From NCBI RefSeq assembly GCF_900142185.1, contig NZ_FQZZ01000003.1, positions 62,001 to 126,000 on the forward strand: a DNA stretch of 64,000 nucleotides. The letters are read 5' to 3'. Within the stretch, counting starts at the first letter, position 1. Every line of letters begins with the position of its first letter. The position numbers and the translations under genes were made by a program. Origin of the DNA: Lutimaribacter pacificus. GTDB lineage: Bacteria; Pseudomonadota; Alphaproteobacteria; Rhodobacterales; Rhodobacteraceae. The notes beneath the pieces were generated by a model. That model was not told where the DNA came from. It worked only from the letters and a program-made list of their open reading frames with translations, and searched no databases. This document shows positions 1 through 8,825 of this stretch, piece after piece.

Positions 1-881
1 GTCGTCGTGGTGATTTCGCCAAAGCGGAATTGCTGCCCCTCGTAGATGTTGAAGGTCAGGAAATAGCCGTCGCGCTCGCGCGTCAGTTCGGCGTTGACGC
101 TGGTGGTGCGGAAATCGACATAGCCGCGCGAGTTGTAGAAATCGCGCAGCACCTGCTTGTCGAACTCGATCCGGTCGGCGACGAAGGTGTCGCGGCGGAT
201 GAAGGCGCGCAACAGGCCCGCCTGCTTGGTTTCCAGCACGCGGCGCAGGCGGCGGTCGGAATAGACCTTGTTGCCGACGAAGCCGAGGCGCTCGATCTCG
301 ACCAGGTCGCCCTCGAAGATTTCGAACACCAGGTCGACGCGGTTGTCGCTGCGGCGGATAATGCGCGGGGTCACCCGCGCGGCCAGCCGGCCGGCGTTGT
401 TATACGCTTCGGCGATGCGGGTGGCGTCGCGTTCGGCGACCGAGGCGCTGAACACCCGGCGCGAACGGGATTCGACCACCGCTTCCAGCACCTCGTCGTC
501 GATCCGGCGGTTGCCCTCGAACGAGATGCGGTTGATCGTCGGGAATTCCGAGACCCGGATCACCAGCGTGTTGCCGCGCGGCTCCAGCTCGACGGTTTCG
601 AACAGGCCCGAGCCCAGGATGCTCTGATACGCGTCGTTCAACTGCCCCGCCGACACCGTTTCGCCGCGGGCGATTCCCGCGTAGGACAGGATGGTGCCGG
701 GTTCGATCCGCTGGCTGCCCTCGATTCTCACGTCGCTGAAGCGATAGCTTTGCGCCTCCGCCCGTTCCGGCAAGGCCGTCAAAGCCATTGCAATGACTAG
801 GAAAATAAACGCGCCGGCATGGCGCAGTCTGGCGGTGGTCGTTGCGGGGCCCCGGCCCAGCGCGGAAAATGCGGCGATCAT
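1..881 (-). CDS. bamA: BamA, outer-membrane protein assembly factor (N-terminal part, cut by window edge)
   Basis: This is the 5' part of the gene for the central subunit of the BAM complex, which folds and inserts beta-barrel proteins into the outer membrane. From the ATG at 881 the frame stays open to the window edge, about 293 codons. Residues 1 to about 43 form a signal peptide (hydrophobic AFIFLVIAMALTAL, then an A-E-A cleavage site before QSYRF). POTRA-type repeats follow, recognisable by IEGSQRI, FEGNRRI and FVGNKVY, each beginning a beta-alpha-alpha-beta-beta unit. The C-terminal barrel lies outside the window. It is the distal gene of the rseP operon, a common alphaproteobacterial order. 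Identification rests on the POTRA motifs and the position. Confidence 0.93.
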   Translation of the reverse strand, partial: MIAAFSALGRGPATTTARLRHAGAFIFLVIAMALTALPERAEAQSYRFSDVRIEGSQRIEPGTILSYAGIARGETVSAGQLNDAYQSILGSGLFETVELEPRGNTLVIRVSEFPTINRISFEGNRRIDDEVLEAVVESRSRRVFSASVAERDATRIAEAYNNAGRLAARVTPRIIRRSDNRVDLVFEIFEGDLVEIERLGFVGNKVYSDRRLRRVLETKQAGLLRAFIRRDTFVADRIEFDKQVLRDFYNSRGYVDFRTTSVNAELTRERDGYFLTFNIYEGQQFRFGEITTT

Positions 882-1008
882 AGGTTCCCCCGGACAGACC
901 TTCGGATGCCATCTGACTACCGGCAATACTGCCCCTTGTCAAAACGCCAAACGCGCGCCACCGGGGACGCGCGTCGGAAATCCGGCCTGTGTCAGGCCCT
1001 ATGGGGGA

Positions 1009-1134
1009 TCACAAGCTGTAGAGGTAGGAGGCAAAAGCAAGGCAGATATAGATGGCACCGATAAAAAGGATGCGGTCCCAGCTCAACCTGACCAAAAGCC
1101 CGAGGCCCCGTGCGCCTGTCTGGATCGCTTGCAT
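1009..1134 (-). CDS. Small single-pass membrane protein between rseP and bamA (41 aa)
   Basis: A 41-codon reading frame lies in the rseP-bamA gap on the operon strand. It starts at the ATG at 1134, preceded by GAGGA at 6-nt spacing; an in-frame ATG at 1140 overlaps that ribosome site and is less likely. The peptide has a short basic amphipathic N-terminus (QTGARGLGLLVRLSWDR) followed by one hydrophobic segment (ILFIGAIYICLAFASYLYSL), so it should be an inner-membrane miniprotein with its N-terminus inside. I do not recognise a family. Its ribosome site, membrane profile and place between two envelope-quality genes support it being real. A 6-bp hairpin (979-993, GGCCTG/CAGGCC) lies between it and bamA. 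Confidence 0.6.
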   Translation of the reverse strand: MQAIQTGARGLGLLVRLSWDRILFIGAIYICLAFASYLYSL

Positions 1135-1225
1135 GTCCATTCCTCGCAAATTCCGCGTTCGGCACGGAAATTACCGGTGGAATGTGGCACGATTTTGGCG
1201 CCCGCACGGCAAGATACTGCCCCGC

Positions 1226-2569
1226 TCAGGGGCAGAAGATGTCGTTCGTCAGCGCAAAGGCCATCAGCGACAGGATCACGATCAGCCCCGCCGTCATCAG
1301 CACGCGCAGCACCTTGTCGCTGGGCGGTTTGCCCGCCACCGCCTCATAGGCGTAGAACACCAGGTGCCCGCCATCCAGAACCGGGATCGGGAACAGGTTG
1401 AGCAGCCCCACCGCGGCCGACAGCACGCCGATGAAATAGACGAAATTCGTCGCGCCCTGGCTGGCCATCTGGCCCGACACCTCGGCGATGCCGATGGGGC
1501 CGGACATGTTGCAGCTTGAAATCGCGCCGGTCACCATGTGCCACAGCCCCGAGACCGAGCCGCGCATGATCGCCCAGGTGCCGGCGACGCCGCTCCACAG
1601 CGCCTCGCCCAGGCCCGGCGTTGTCGTGGCCGGCTCGAACGCCATGCCGCCGACGATGCCGATGCGCCAGTTGGTCTGGAACCCGCCATCGGGCTGCGGC
1701 TCGTCCACCCGGCGCGGCGTCAGCGTCAGCTCCAGCGTCTCGCCCCCGCGCCAGACGGTCAGCGCCAGCGGCGCACCGCCCCCGGTCTCGACCCGCTCCT
1801 TCAGCTGGGAAAAGGCAAAGATCGGCGTGCCGTCCACGGCGGTGATCACGTCATCCACCGCCAGCCCGGCGGAAAACGCCGCCGATTGCGGCGCAAGCTG
1901 GGTCACGACCGGCGGCAGCAGCCACGGGCCGTCGAGCGACAGCCGTTGCCCGTCGCGCTCGACCGCGTAGGTCAGGCCGGGCGCCTCCTCCAGCGTCTCG
2001 AGCAGATCGTCGAACCCGTCTTCCCGATCCATGCCGGGCACGTCCAGCCCGTTGATCCCGATCAGCACGTCGCCCGGTTGCAGCGCGGTTTCCTGCGGCA
2101 GCGGGCGCATCTCGCCGATGGTCAGCGGATCGACCGGAACGCCGCGGGTCATGCCCACGGCGGCGAACAGCGCGATCGCCAGCACGAAGTTGAACACCGG
2201 CCCCGCCGCCACCGTCGCCGTGCGCGCCCAGAGCGGCGCCCCCGCCATCGTGCGGCGCTTTTCCTCGGGCGTCATGTCACGCACCGCGCCCGCGTCGGGG
2301 GCGCTGGCGGCGTTGGCATCGCCGTGGAACTTGACGTAGCCGCCAAAGGGCAGCGCGGCGATCTGCCAGACCGTGCCGCGTTTGTCGGTGCGGGCATAAA
2401 GGACCGGGCCGAACCCGAGCGAGAACACATCCGCGTGAATCCCCGACCAGCGGCCGACGATGTAATGCCCGTATTCATGGATCGCCACGATCACCGACAG
2501 CGCCACGACAAAGGCCACAACAGTCCACACCAACCCGCCGAACTGCGGAAGCAACGTCAGAATATCCAA
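1226..2569 (-). CDS. rseP: RseP/MmpA-type site-2 intramembrane zinc metalloprotease
   Basis: This is an inner-membrane site-2 protease that cleaves membrane-anchored anti-sigma factors or signal-peptide remnants within the bilayer. The 447-residue product has the zinc motif HEYGH (HExxH) inside the first membrane helix near residue 31. It carries a central tandem PDZ region (GDVLIGINGLDVPG and VDDVITAVDGTPI) and the third metal ligand motif LDGGH near the C-terminus, between further helices. The start codon is TTG at 2569; no in-frame ATG fits the family's N-terminus. It sits 41 bp after dxr and upstream of bamA, so it is likely co-transcribed with the envelope operon. Confidence 0.95.
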   Translation of the reverse strand: MDILTLLPQFGGLVWTVVAFVVALSVIVAIHEYGHYIVGRWSGIHADVFSLGFGPVLYARTDKRGTVWQIAALPFGGYVKFHGDANAASAPDAGAVRDMTPEEKRRTMAGAPLWARTATVAAGPVFNFVLAIALFAAVGMTRGVPVDPLTIGEMRPLPQETALQPGDVLIGINGLDVPGMDREDGFDDLLETLEEAPGLTYAVERDGQRLSLDGPWLLPPVVTQLAPQSAAFSAGLAVDDVITAVDGTPIFAFSQLKERVETGGGAPLALTVWRGGETLELTLTPRRVDEPQPDGGFQTNWRIGIVGGMAFEPATTTPGLGEALWSGVAGTWAIMRGSVSGLWHMVTGAISSCNMSGPIGIAEVSGQMASQGATNFVYFIGVLSAAVGLLNLFPIPVLDGGHLVFYAYEAVAGKPPSDKVLRVLMTAGLIVILSLMAFALTNDIFCP

Positions 2570-2610
2570 AAGCCTGTCCTTCTTTGCCTGTCCTGCCCGG
2601 GCCGGCCCCG

Positions 2611-3780
2611 TCAGCCGTGGCGCGCGATGGCGGTATCGACGCCCTGACGTGCCAGATGGTCCAGCCGGGCCACGTTATCAAGGGTGATTGGGTCATCAAC
2701 AAGGCCGGAACGGGACGTAAGATCGTCCAGAACCCGCGCCACGATATCGGCCATGCCGGTAAAGCCGATATGGCCGGCGATGAACGCATCCAGCGCGCGC
2801 TCCTTGGCGCCGTTGAACACCGCGCCCGCCAGCCCGCCATGGCGCATCACCTGCCGCGCCAGGTCCAGCGCGGGGTAACGCGCCGGATCGGGGGCGCGGA
2901 AATTCAGCTGCCCGATACGTGCCAGGTCCAGCCGGTCGACCGGGAGTTCGGCGCGTTCGGGCCAGTTCAGCGCATAGCCGATGGCGTGGCGCATGTCCGA
3001 CGGGCCGATATGCGCCATCAGGGCGCCGTCGCGGAACCCCACCAGCGCGTGCACCAGCGACTCGGGGTGGATCAGCACTTCGATCCGGTCGGGATCGACG
3101 CCGAAGAATTCCCTTGTTTCAATGACTTCCAGCGCCTTGTTGAACATCGAGGCGCTGTCGATGGTGATCCGCTGGCCCATGTCCCAGTTGGGATGGCACG
3201 ATGCCTCGGCCACGCTGGCCTGCGCCAGCCGGTCCAGCGGCCAGTCGCGGAATGCCCCGCCCGAGGCGGTGATGACGATCCGCTCGACCGTGGCGATATC
3301 CTCGCCCGCAAGCGCCTGGAAGATGGCCGAATGCTCGCTGTCCACCGGCAGGATACGCGCGCCGTGGCGCGCCGCCGTTTCCATCAGCAGCGGCCCGGCG
3401 GTCACCAGCGATTCCTTGTTGGCCAGCGCCAGCGTGGTGCCCTGCTCCAGCGCGGTCAGCCCCGGCGCCAGCCCGGCCACCCCCACGATGGCCGACATGA
3501 TCCAGTCGGCGGGGCGCGTCGCGGCCTCGGCCAGCGCGGCCTGCCCCGCCGCCGCCTCGACACCCGATCCCGCCAGCGCCGCGCGCAGATCGTCCAGCCG
3601 CGCGGGATCGGCGGTCACCGCCAGTTCCGCGCCCAGCCGTTTCGCATCCGCCGCCAGTTGCGCGATGTTCTGCCCCCCGGTCAGCGCCACGACATCGAAC
3701 CGCGCAGGGTCACGCGCGATCAGGTCGATCGTGTTCTGCCCGATCGAGCCGGTGGCGCCAAAGATCGACACCCGCCGCAT
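2611..3780 (-). CDS. dxr: 1-deoxy-D-xylulose 5-phosphate reductoisomerase
   Basis: Dxr catalyses the committed step of the MEP isoprenoid pathway, converting DXP to MEP with NADPH in the cytosol. The 389-residue protein has the nucleotide-binding N-terminus SIFGATGSIGQNT (residues 4-16), the loop LALANKESLV, and the metal and substrate motifs PVDSEHSAIFQ and ASGGAFRD. The family's SCHPNWDMGQRITIDSAS motif is also present. Length is typical. Its ATG overlaps the stop of cdsA by one base, so the two are translationally coupled. With uppS and cdsA next to it, this is the usual proteobacterial cluster linking isoprenoid supply to undecaprenyl and phospholipid synthesis. Confidence 0.97.
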   Translation of the reverse strand: MRRVSIFGATGSIGQNTIDLIARDPARFDVVALTGGQNIAQLAADAKRLGAELAVTADPARLDDLRAALAGSGVEAAAGQAALAEAATRPADWIMSAIVGVAGLAPGLTALEQGTTLALANKESLVTAGPLLMETAARHGARILPVDSEHSAIFQALAGEDIATVERIVITASGGAFRDWPLDRLAQASVAEASCHPNWDMGQRITIDSASMFNKALEVIETREFFGVDPDRIEVLIHPESLVHALVGFRDGALMAHIGPSDMRHAIGYALNWPERAELPVDRLDLARIGQLNFRAPDPARYPALDLARQVMRHGGLAGAVFNGAKERALDAFIAGHIGFTGMADIVARVLDDLTSRSGLVDDPITLDNVARLDHLARQGVDTAIARHG

Positions 3781-4574
3781 CACGCGAACAGCCCCAGCGC
3801 CAGCACCACCAGCGACGCGCCGATCAGCGCATCGAACCGGTCCAGCAACCCGCCATGCCCCGGTATCAGCGCCGAGCTGTCCTTGACCCCCGCCCGCCGC
3901 TTGATCGCGCTTTCCGCGATATCGCCCATCTGCGCGGCAAAGCCCACGAACATCGAAAACAGCGCCACCGCCAGCGGGTTTGCCGGTGTCCCTAAAATCC
4001 CGGTAAAGACCGGCACGAAACACAGCCCCACCAGCCCCGCGCCGATCCAGCCCGCCACCGTGCCCGACCACGTCTTCTTGGGGCTGATCGCGGGCCAGAA
4101 TTTCGGCCCCCCGATCGTGCGGCCCGCGAAATACCCCGCCACGTCCGAGGCGATGACGACACAAAGCAGCCAGACCAGGAAAACGATGCCCGGCCCGTCG
4201 CGCATCCAGCACAGGCTGTAGCCCGCCAGCAGGACCATCGGCGCATAGATCAGCCAGGATTTGCGCGCGGTGCGCATCGCAACCGCCCCGGCGATCACGA
4301 CGGCGGCAATGGCGGGCAACACCAGCAAACCGGGCACGTAATTCAGCGCCACGATCACCGCGCCCGACAGCGCGCCCAGCGCGATGGCCGTGCCGCGCCC
4401 GTCATGGGTCAGCATCCGCACCAGTTCCCAGATCATCGCCCCGATGACCAGCCCGGCAAAGGCATGGAACCATGCCCCGCCCAGCCAGACCATGCCCCCG
4501 CCGATGACGAGCATCGCAACCGCGGATGCAATGCGCACGCGCAGGTCGCCCCATTTCGAAACGGGGGCGGTCAT
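3780..4574 (-). CDS. cdsA: Phosphatidate cytidylyltransferase
   Basis: CdsA makes CDP-diacylglycerol from phosphatidate and CTP at the inner membrane, feeding all phospholipid synthesis. The start is the ATG at 4574, which overlaps the uppS stop by four bases (ATGA). The 264-residue product has multiple hydrophobic segments. It carries the C-terminal CDP-alcohol signature around residues 175-255: KKTWSGTVAGWIGAG, then SAIKRRAGVKDSSALIPGHGGLLDRFDAL, which holds the conserved D-S-(S)-x(3)-PGHGG-x-LDR-x-D metal-binding motif. It overlaps dxr by one base downstream. The longer open frame upstream is not needed and would overlap uppS. Confidence 0.96.
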   Translation of the reverse strand: MTAPVSKWGDLRVRIASAVAMLVIGGGMVWLGGAWFHAFAGLVIGAMIWELVRMLTHDGRGTAIALGALSGAVIVALNYVPGLLVLPAIAAVVIAGAVAMRTARKSWLIYAPMVLLAGYSLCWMRDGPGIVFLVWLLCVVIASDVAGYFAGRTIGGPKFWPAISPKKTWSGTVAGWIGAGLVGLCFVPVFTGILGTPANPLAVALFSMFVGFAAQMGDIAESAIKRRAGVKDSSALIPGHGGLLDRFDALIGASLVVLALGLFA

Positions 4575-5317
4575 GCCGGAACGGCACCGAAGCGGCGGTC
4601 GCGGGTGGAATAGCCCTGCACCAGCCGGGCGAACTCGGCGCGGGTGAAATCGGGCCAGAGCGTGTCGATGAACTCGTATTCCGCATAGGCCGACTGCCAC
4701 AGCAGGAAATTCGAGATCCGCGCCTCGCCGCTGGTGCGGATCACCAGGTCGGGATCGGGCAGAACGCAGGTGTCGAGATATTTCGGCAGGGTTTCCTCGT
4801 TCACCGTGGCCGGGTCCAGCCGGCCCTTCGCCACGTCCTCGGCCAGCCGCCGGGTGGCGCGGGCCACCTCGTCGCGCCCGCCATAGTTCAGCGCGATGGT
4901 CAGGTGCACGCGGTCGTTTTCGCGGGTCAGGTGCTCCAGCTCGTCCATCATCTCGACCAGCTTGGCGTCAAGGCGCACGCGGTCGCCGATGAACCGCACG
5001 CGCACGCCGGCCTCGCGCAGGGCGCGGGCCTCCTTGGTGATATAGCGGCGAAACAGGTTCATCAGCCCCGCCACCTCGACCTGGGTGCGCTTCCAGTTCT
5101 CGGTCGAGAAGGCAAAGATGGTCAGGTATTTCACGCCGAGGTCGGGGCAGGCCTCGACGATCTCGCGCACACGGCGGGCGCCGGCATGGTGGCCGAACAG
5201 GCGCGGCCGGCCGCGCTGCGTGGCCCAGCGGCCATTCCCGTCCATGATGATGGCGACGTGGCGCGGGCCGCGCCCGATATCGGGGGTGGGTTTCACGGGT
5301 TCCGCGCCGTCGTCCAT
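4571..5317 (-). CDS. uppS: Isoprenyl transferase (undecaprenyl diphosphate synthase)
   Basis: UppS extends farnesyl diphosphate with IPP in cis to C55-PP, the lipid carrier for peptidoglycan and other glycans. The 248-residue protein has the catalytic motif IIMDGNGRWA (Asp near residue 26), the STENW motif after TIFAFS, and the C-terminal substrate motifs LVIRTSGEARISNFLLWQSAYAEYEF and LWPDF. The ATG at 5317 overlaps the frr stop by one base. The gene's own stop overlaps the cdsA start by four bases, so frr-uppS-cdsA-dxr is a tightly coupled unit. Confidence 0.97.
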   Translation of the reverse strand: MDDGAEPVKPTPDIGRGPRHVAIIMDGNGRWATQRGRPRLFGHHAGARRVREIVEACPDLGVKYLTIFAFSTENWKRTQVEVAGLMNLFRRYITKEARALREAGVRVRFIGDRVRLDAKLVEMMDELEHLTRENDRVHLTIALNYGGRDEVARATRRLAEDVAKGRLDPATVNEETLPKYLDTCVLPDPDLVIRTSGEARISNFLLWQSAYAEYEFIDTLWPDFTRAEFARLVQGYSTRDRRFGAVPA

Positions 5318-5880
5318 CAGACCTGCATGATCTCGGCCTGCTTGGTTTCCAGCGCCTCGTCCACCGCCTTGATGTAGCGGTCGGTCAGCTCCTGCACCTC
5401 GGTTTCCCAGAATTTCTGGTCATCCTCGGACATCTGGTCCTTGGCCTTCTTGATCTGGTCCATGCCGTCGCGGCGCACGTTGCGCACGGCAACGCGGGCG
5501 TGTTCGGCATATTGCGCGGCCACCCGGCCCAGTTCGCGGCGGCGTTCCTCGTTCAGTTCGGGGATCGGCAGCATGATGATCGTGCCGTTGGTCTGCGGGT
5601 TGATCCCGAGACCGGAATTCATGATCGCCTTTTCCACCGCACTCACCATCGAACGGTCCCACACGTTGATCGTGACCATGCGCGGCTCGGGCACGTTGAC
5701 GGTGCCCAGCTGGTTGATCGGCGTCTGCTGGCCATAGGCCTCGACCGTCACCGGCTCCAGCATCGTGGCCGAGGCGCGGCCCGTCCGCAGCGAGGCGAAT
5801 TCGGTTCTCAGCGATCCCATCGCGCCCTGCATCCGGCGCTCTAGGTCGGCGGTGTCCAGTTCAAACTCTTCGTCGGCCAT
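5317..5880 (-). CDS. frr: Ribosome recycling factor
   Basis: RRF splits post-termination ribosomes together with EF-G. The chosen start is the ATG at 5880 ([10 protein letters not shown]), with GGAGAG about 8 nt upstream; an in-frame codon further upstream would add a non-family tail. The 187-residue product shows the family core: [23 protein letters not shown]-like loop, and the C-terminal helices [20 protein letters not shown] and [21 protein letters not shown]. It follows pyrH after a 93-bp gap. The pyrH-frr order is conserved in most proteobacteria. Confidence 0.97.
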   Translation of the reverse strand: MADEEFELDTADLERRMQGAMGSLRTEFASLRTGRASATMLEPVTVEAYGQQTPINQLGTVNVPEPRMVTINVWDRSMVSAVEKAIMNSGLGINPQTNGTIIMLPIPELNEERRRELGRVAAQYAEHARVAVRNVRRDGMDQIKKAKDQMSEDDQKFWETEVQELTDRYIKAVDEALETKQAEIMQV

Positions 5881-5973
5881 CTGCTCGTCTCTCCCCAAAG
5901 GGCTTGTCTTCGCCCCTGCTATAACCCCAAGACGCGCGGCTTGTATAGGGCAGAGCCGCCGGCGCGGTGCCGA

Positions 5974-6708
5974 TCAGCCATGCACCTTGGTATAGGTGCC
6001 CTCGCCCGCCAGGATGCCGCGGAAGCCGCCCGGCTCGTCCAGCGAAAAGACGATGATCGGCAGGTTGTTGTCGCGCGCCAGCGCGATCGCGCTGGCATCC
6101 ATCACGCCCAAGTGCTGCTGCAGCACGTCGTCATAGGTGATCGTGTCATAGCGCGTGGCATCGTCGAACTTCTTGGGGTCCTTGTCATAGACCCCGTCCA
6201 CCTTGGTGCCCTTGAAGATCGCCTCGCAGGCCATTTCGTTGGCGCGCAGCGTGGCGGCGGTGTCGGTGGTGAAATAGGGGTTGCCGGTGCCCGCGGCGAA
6301 GATGCAGACGCGCTTTTTCTCAAGGTGGCGCACGGCGCGGCGGCGAATATAGGGCTCGCAGACCTGGTCCATCGGGATGGCGCTGATGACGCGGGTATGC
6401 ACGCCCAGCGCCTCGAGCGCGCCCTGCATCGCCAGCGCGTTCATCACGGTGGCCAGCATCCCCATGTAATCGGCGGTGGTGCGCTCCATCCCCTGCGCCG
6501 AGCCCTGAAGCCCGCGAAAGATGTTGCCGCCGCCGATCACCATGCAGATTTCCACCCCCATGTCGTGAACCGATTTCACCTCTTCGGCGATTCGCTGGAC
6601 GGTGGGCGGGTGCAGGCCGAACCCCTGATCCCCCATCAGCGCCTCCCCCGAGATTTTCAGCATCACACGCCTGAATGTGGTTTTCGGGGGCTGGGCTGCG
6701 TCGGTCAT
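5974..6708 (-). CDS. pyrH: Uridylate kinase
   Basis: PyrH is the hexameric bacterial UMP kinase (UMP to UDP) of pyrimidine synthesis. The 244-residue protein belongs to the amino-acid-kinase fold: [12 protein letters not shown] near residue 16, the glycine-rich [10 protein letters not shown] loop, [26 protein letters not shown], and the [10 protein letters not shown] nucleotide-site motif. It is the first gene of the minus-strand envelope operon. Its 5' flank is shared with the divergent miaA gene and contains the paired palindromes at 6808-6842. Confidence 0.97.
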   Translation of the reverse strand: MTDAAQPPKTTFRRVMLKISGEALMGDQGFGLHPPTVQRIAEEVKSVHDMGVEICMVIGGGNIFRGLQGSAQGMERTTADYMGMLATVMNALAMQGALEALGVHTRVISAIPMDQVCEPYIRRRAVRHLEKKRVCIFAAGTGNPYFTTDTAATLRANEMACEAIFKGTKVDGVYDKDPKKFDDATRYDTITYDDVLQQHLGVMDASAIALARDNNLPIIVFSLDEPGGFRGILAGEGTYTKVHG

Positions 6709-6807
6709 CGCGGGGGGCTCCGTGCCTTATGTCTGGATCGCGCGCAAAATGTCGGAAAACGCCCGCGGGTTCAATGCATGTCGTGGCGACAGCGGGATTG
6801 CCTTTTG

Positions 6808-6842
6808 AAACCGCGCGGTTTTGCGGCTAAATCGCGCGGAAT
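6808..6842. repeat. Paired 14-bp palindromes, locus A (pyrH-miaA divergent gap)
   Basis: AAACCGCGCGGTTT at 6808-6821 is a perfect palindrome. AAATCGCGCGGAAT at 6829-6842 is a near copy overlapping the miaA start codon. Their centres are exactly 21 bp apart, about two helical turns. The same arrangement recurs at 37917-37951 and 47675-47709. The function is unknown; the spacing suggests two protein dimers bound on one DNA face, or a mobile palindromic unit. Confidence 0.7.
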
Positions 6843-7722
6843 GGATGCCATCGCCACGATACCCGCCGACCGCCCCGTCCTGATCGCCGGCCCCACCGCC
6901 AGCGGCAAGTCGGCGCTTGCGCTGCGCATCGCGGAGGATGCGGGCGGGGTGATCGTCAATGCCGACGCGATCCAGGTGTTCGACTGCTGGCGCATCCTGA
7001 CCGCACGCCCCGACGCGGACGACGAGGCGCGCGCGCCGCACCGCCTTTACGGTCATGTGCCCTGCGATTTTGCCTATTCGGTGGGGCATTGGCTGCGCGA
7101 GGTCGCCGAAATCCTGCAAAGTGGCGACCGCCCGATCATCGTCGGCGGCACGGGGCTGTATTTCCGCGCGCTGACCGAGGGGCTGGCCGATATCCCCGCC
7201 ACGCCCCCCGGCATCCGCTCCGAGGCCGATGCGCTGCGGCGCGACGGGGGCGCGGGCGCGCTGCTGGCCGGGCTGGACGACAAGACCGCCGCCCGCATCG
7301 ACCGCCGGAACCCGATGCGCGTGCAGCGCGCGTGGGAGGTGCTGCGCGCCACCGGGCGCGGGCTGGCCGACTGGCAGGACGACACGCCGCCGCCCCTGCT
7401 GCCGCTGGACGCCGCCGCGCCGTTGCTGGTCGAGGCCGGCAAGGACTGGCTGAATGCCCGCATCGCGCAACGCTTCGACAGGATGCTGGAGCTGGGCGCG
7501 CTGGACGAGGCGCGCGCGCTGCTGCCGCGCTGGGACCCTGCCCTGCCCGCCGCCAAGGCCATCGGCGCACCGGAGCTGATCGCGCATCTGCGCGGCGAGC
7601 TGACGCTGGAGCAGGCGCGCGAGGCCGCGACCGTCGCCACCCGGCAATTCGCCAAGCGCCAGCGCACCTGGTTTCGCGCCCGCATGGGCGGATGGACGCG
7701 GATTGCCGCCGAGACGCTTTGA
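6841..7722 (+). CDS. miaA: tRNA dimethylallyltransferase
   Basis: MiaA transfers dimethylallyl from DMAPP to A37 of tRNAs reading UNN codons. The 293-residue protein starts at the ATG at 6841. The P-loop GPTASGKS is at residues 14-21. The family motif [18 protein letters not shown] stands in place of the commoner NADSMQVY form, and the DMAPP-site region [21 protein letters not shown] is present. So are [13 protein letters not shown] and the C-terminal tRNA-contact motif [13 protein letters not shown]. An open frame continues upstream but runs antisense through pyrH and is not coding. The gene is divergent from pyrH. Confidence 0.95.
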   Translation: MDAIATIPADRPVLIAGPTASGKSALALRIAEDAGGVIVNADAIQVFDCWRILTARPDADDEARAPHRLYGHVPCDFAYSVGHWLREVAEILQSGDRPIIVGGTGLYFRALTEGLADIPATPPGIRSEADALRRDGGAGALLAGLDDKTAARIDRRNPMRVQRAWEVLRATGRGLADWQDDTPPPLLPLDAAAPLLVEAGKDWLNARIAQRFDRMLELGALDEARALLPRWDPALPAAKAIGAPELIAHLRGELTLEQAREAATVATRQFAKRQRTWFRARMGGWTRIAAETL

Positions 7723-7788
7723 TTTCGCCATTTTTTTTGCGACAGAATGGGCGCGACACGTCCCACGCCAACCCCAAGTGACCACCCG

Positions 7789-8604
7789 ATGCAGGATCAG
7801 CCCGCACTCCCGGCCCCGGCCATTCAGACCATCGTGCAATTCGCCGGCGGCGCGCCCTGGCGGCTGGAGCTGCTGCACGCGCATGACCACGACATGCTGT
7901 TCTGGATCACCCGCGGACAGGGCCGCGCGATCGTCGAGGGCACGCGGCGCGGGATCGGGGCGCATAACGCGCTGTTCCTGCCCGCGGGCACCCTTTACGC
8001 GCTGGACCTGGGGGCGCAGAGCTTTGGCCTTGCCCTGACGCTGCCGGACGGTCCGGCGCTGGGTTTCGGGCGGATGGCCCGCCACCTGCGCATCCGCGAC
8101 CAGCAGGCGCAGGCGGACCTGACCGCGATCCTGGACGCGATGCAGCGCGAGACCGCCCGGACCGCCGCCCTGCAGGAGCGCGCGCTGGCCGCCCACGCGC
8201 AGCTGGTCGCGGTCTGGATGCACCGGCAGGACGTCGAACCGCCCGCCACCGGCAACACCGCCGCGCGGCGGCTGGTCGCGGCCTATTGCGACCTGCTGGT
8301 GCGCCGCCATCGCAGCGGCGTCAGCATGGCGGAGCTGGCCGATGCGCTGGGGGTCACGCCGACCCATCTGAGCCGCAGTTGCAAGAACATGTGCGGCCTG
8401 ACCGCCGCCGAGATGCAGACGCAGGTCAGCCTCCATGCCGCGCGCGACCTGATCGAGACCGGCACCGCGCCGCTGTCGCGCATCGCCAGCCATCTCGGCT
8501 TTGGCAGCGCGGCGTATTTTTCGCGCTTCATCACCCAACATACGGGCAAAACCCCCAGCGCCCTGCGCCATTCCAGACCGGCTGCGTCAAAAATGCCCGG
8601 TTAG
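7789..8604 (+). CDS. AraC-family transcriptional regulator
   Basis: This is a one-component regulator with an N-terminal cupin-like sensor domain (residues about 20-120, with HAHDHDMLFWITRGQGRAIVEGTRRG) and a C-terminal double helix-turn-helix. The second domain is seen as SMAELADALGVTPTHLSRSCKNMCGLTAAEMQ and ASHLGFGSAAYFSRFITQHTGKTPSALR. The ATG at 7789 (MQDQPALP) is preferred; a 14-codon longer start at 7747 is possible, and neither has a clear ribosome site. It lies 221 bp upstream of the ABC-importer operon on the same strand and is its obvious candidate regulator. The target is an inference from position. A run of eight T follows miaA just before this gene. Confidence 0.88.
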   Translation: MQDQPALPAPAIQTIVQFAGGAPWRLELLHAHDHDMLFWITRGQGRAIVEGTRRGIGAHNALFLPAGTLYALDLGAQSFGLALTLPDGPALGFGRMARHLRIRDQQAQADLTAILDAMQRETARTAALQERALAAHAQLVAVWMHRQDVEPPATGNTAARRLVAAYCDLLVRRHRSGVSMAELADALGVTPTHLSRSCKNMCGLTAAEMQTQVSLHAARDLIETGTAPLSRIASHLGFGSAAYFSRFITQHTGKTPSALRHSRPAASKMPG

Positions 8605-8631
8605 GGGATTTTCGGGTTGCGTGAACGCGCT

Positions 8632-8684
8632 ATGTCGTTTTTGTATTAACATAATGTCGCTTTCAGAAGACGAAATGACGATTG
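8632..8684 (+). promoter_or_regulatory. Phased direct repeats, candidate AraC-family operator
   Basis: ATGTCGTTTT (8632-8641), ATGTCGCTTT (8654-8663) and the weaker ATGACGATTG (8675-8684) repeat in the same orientation with 22- and 21-bp periods. AraC-family proteins bind such direct repeats on one helix face. The array lies between the AraC gene and the binding-protein gene, so it may be this regulator's operator. The segment is also AT-richer (TTTTTGTATTAACATAA), fitting a promoter. Confidence 0.5.
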
Positions 8685-8825
8685 CGAGCGTTGACGCGCG
8701 GAACATTCTGGTGCCGAATGCTTGCAAAGGAGGGGATGTAGAGACTGCCATTGCGCAGGCACGGCGAAATGCCGGGAAAAACAGTCCGTCCAGAACACCA
8801 AATCAGTGTGTCACAGGGAGAAAAA

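Noticed and set aside
5941-6840. Plus-strand extension of the miaA frame by 300 codons
   Set aside because: It runs antisense through pyrH, and the recognisable MiaA N-terminus begins at the ATG at 6841.
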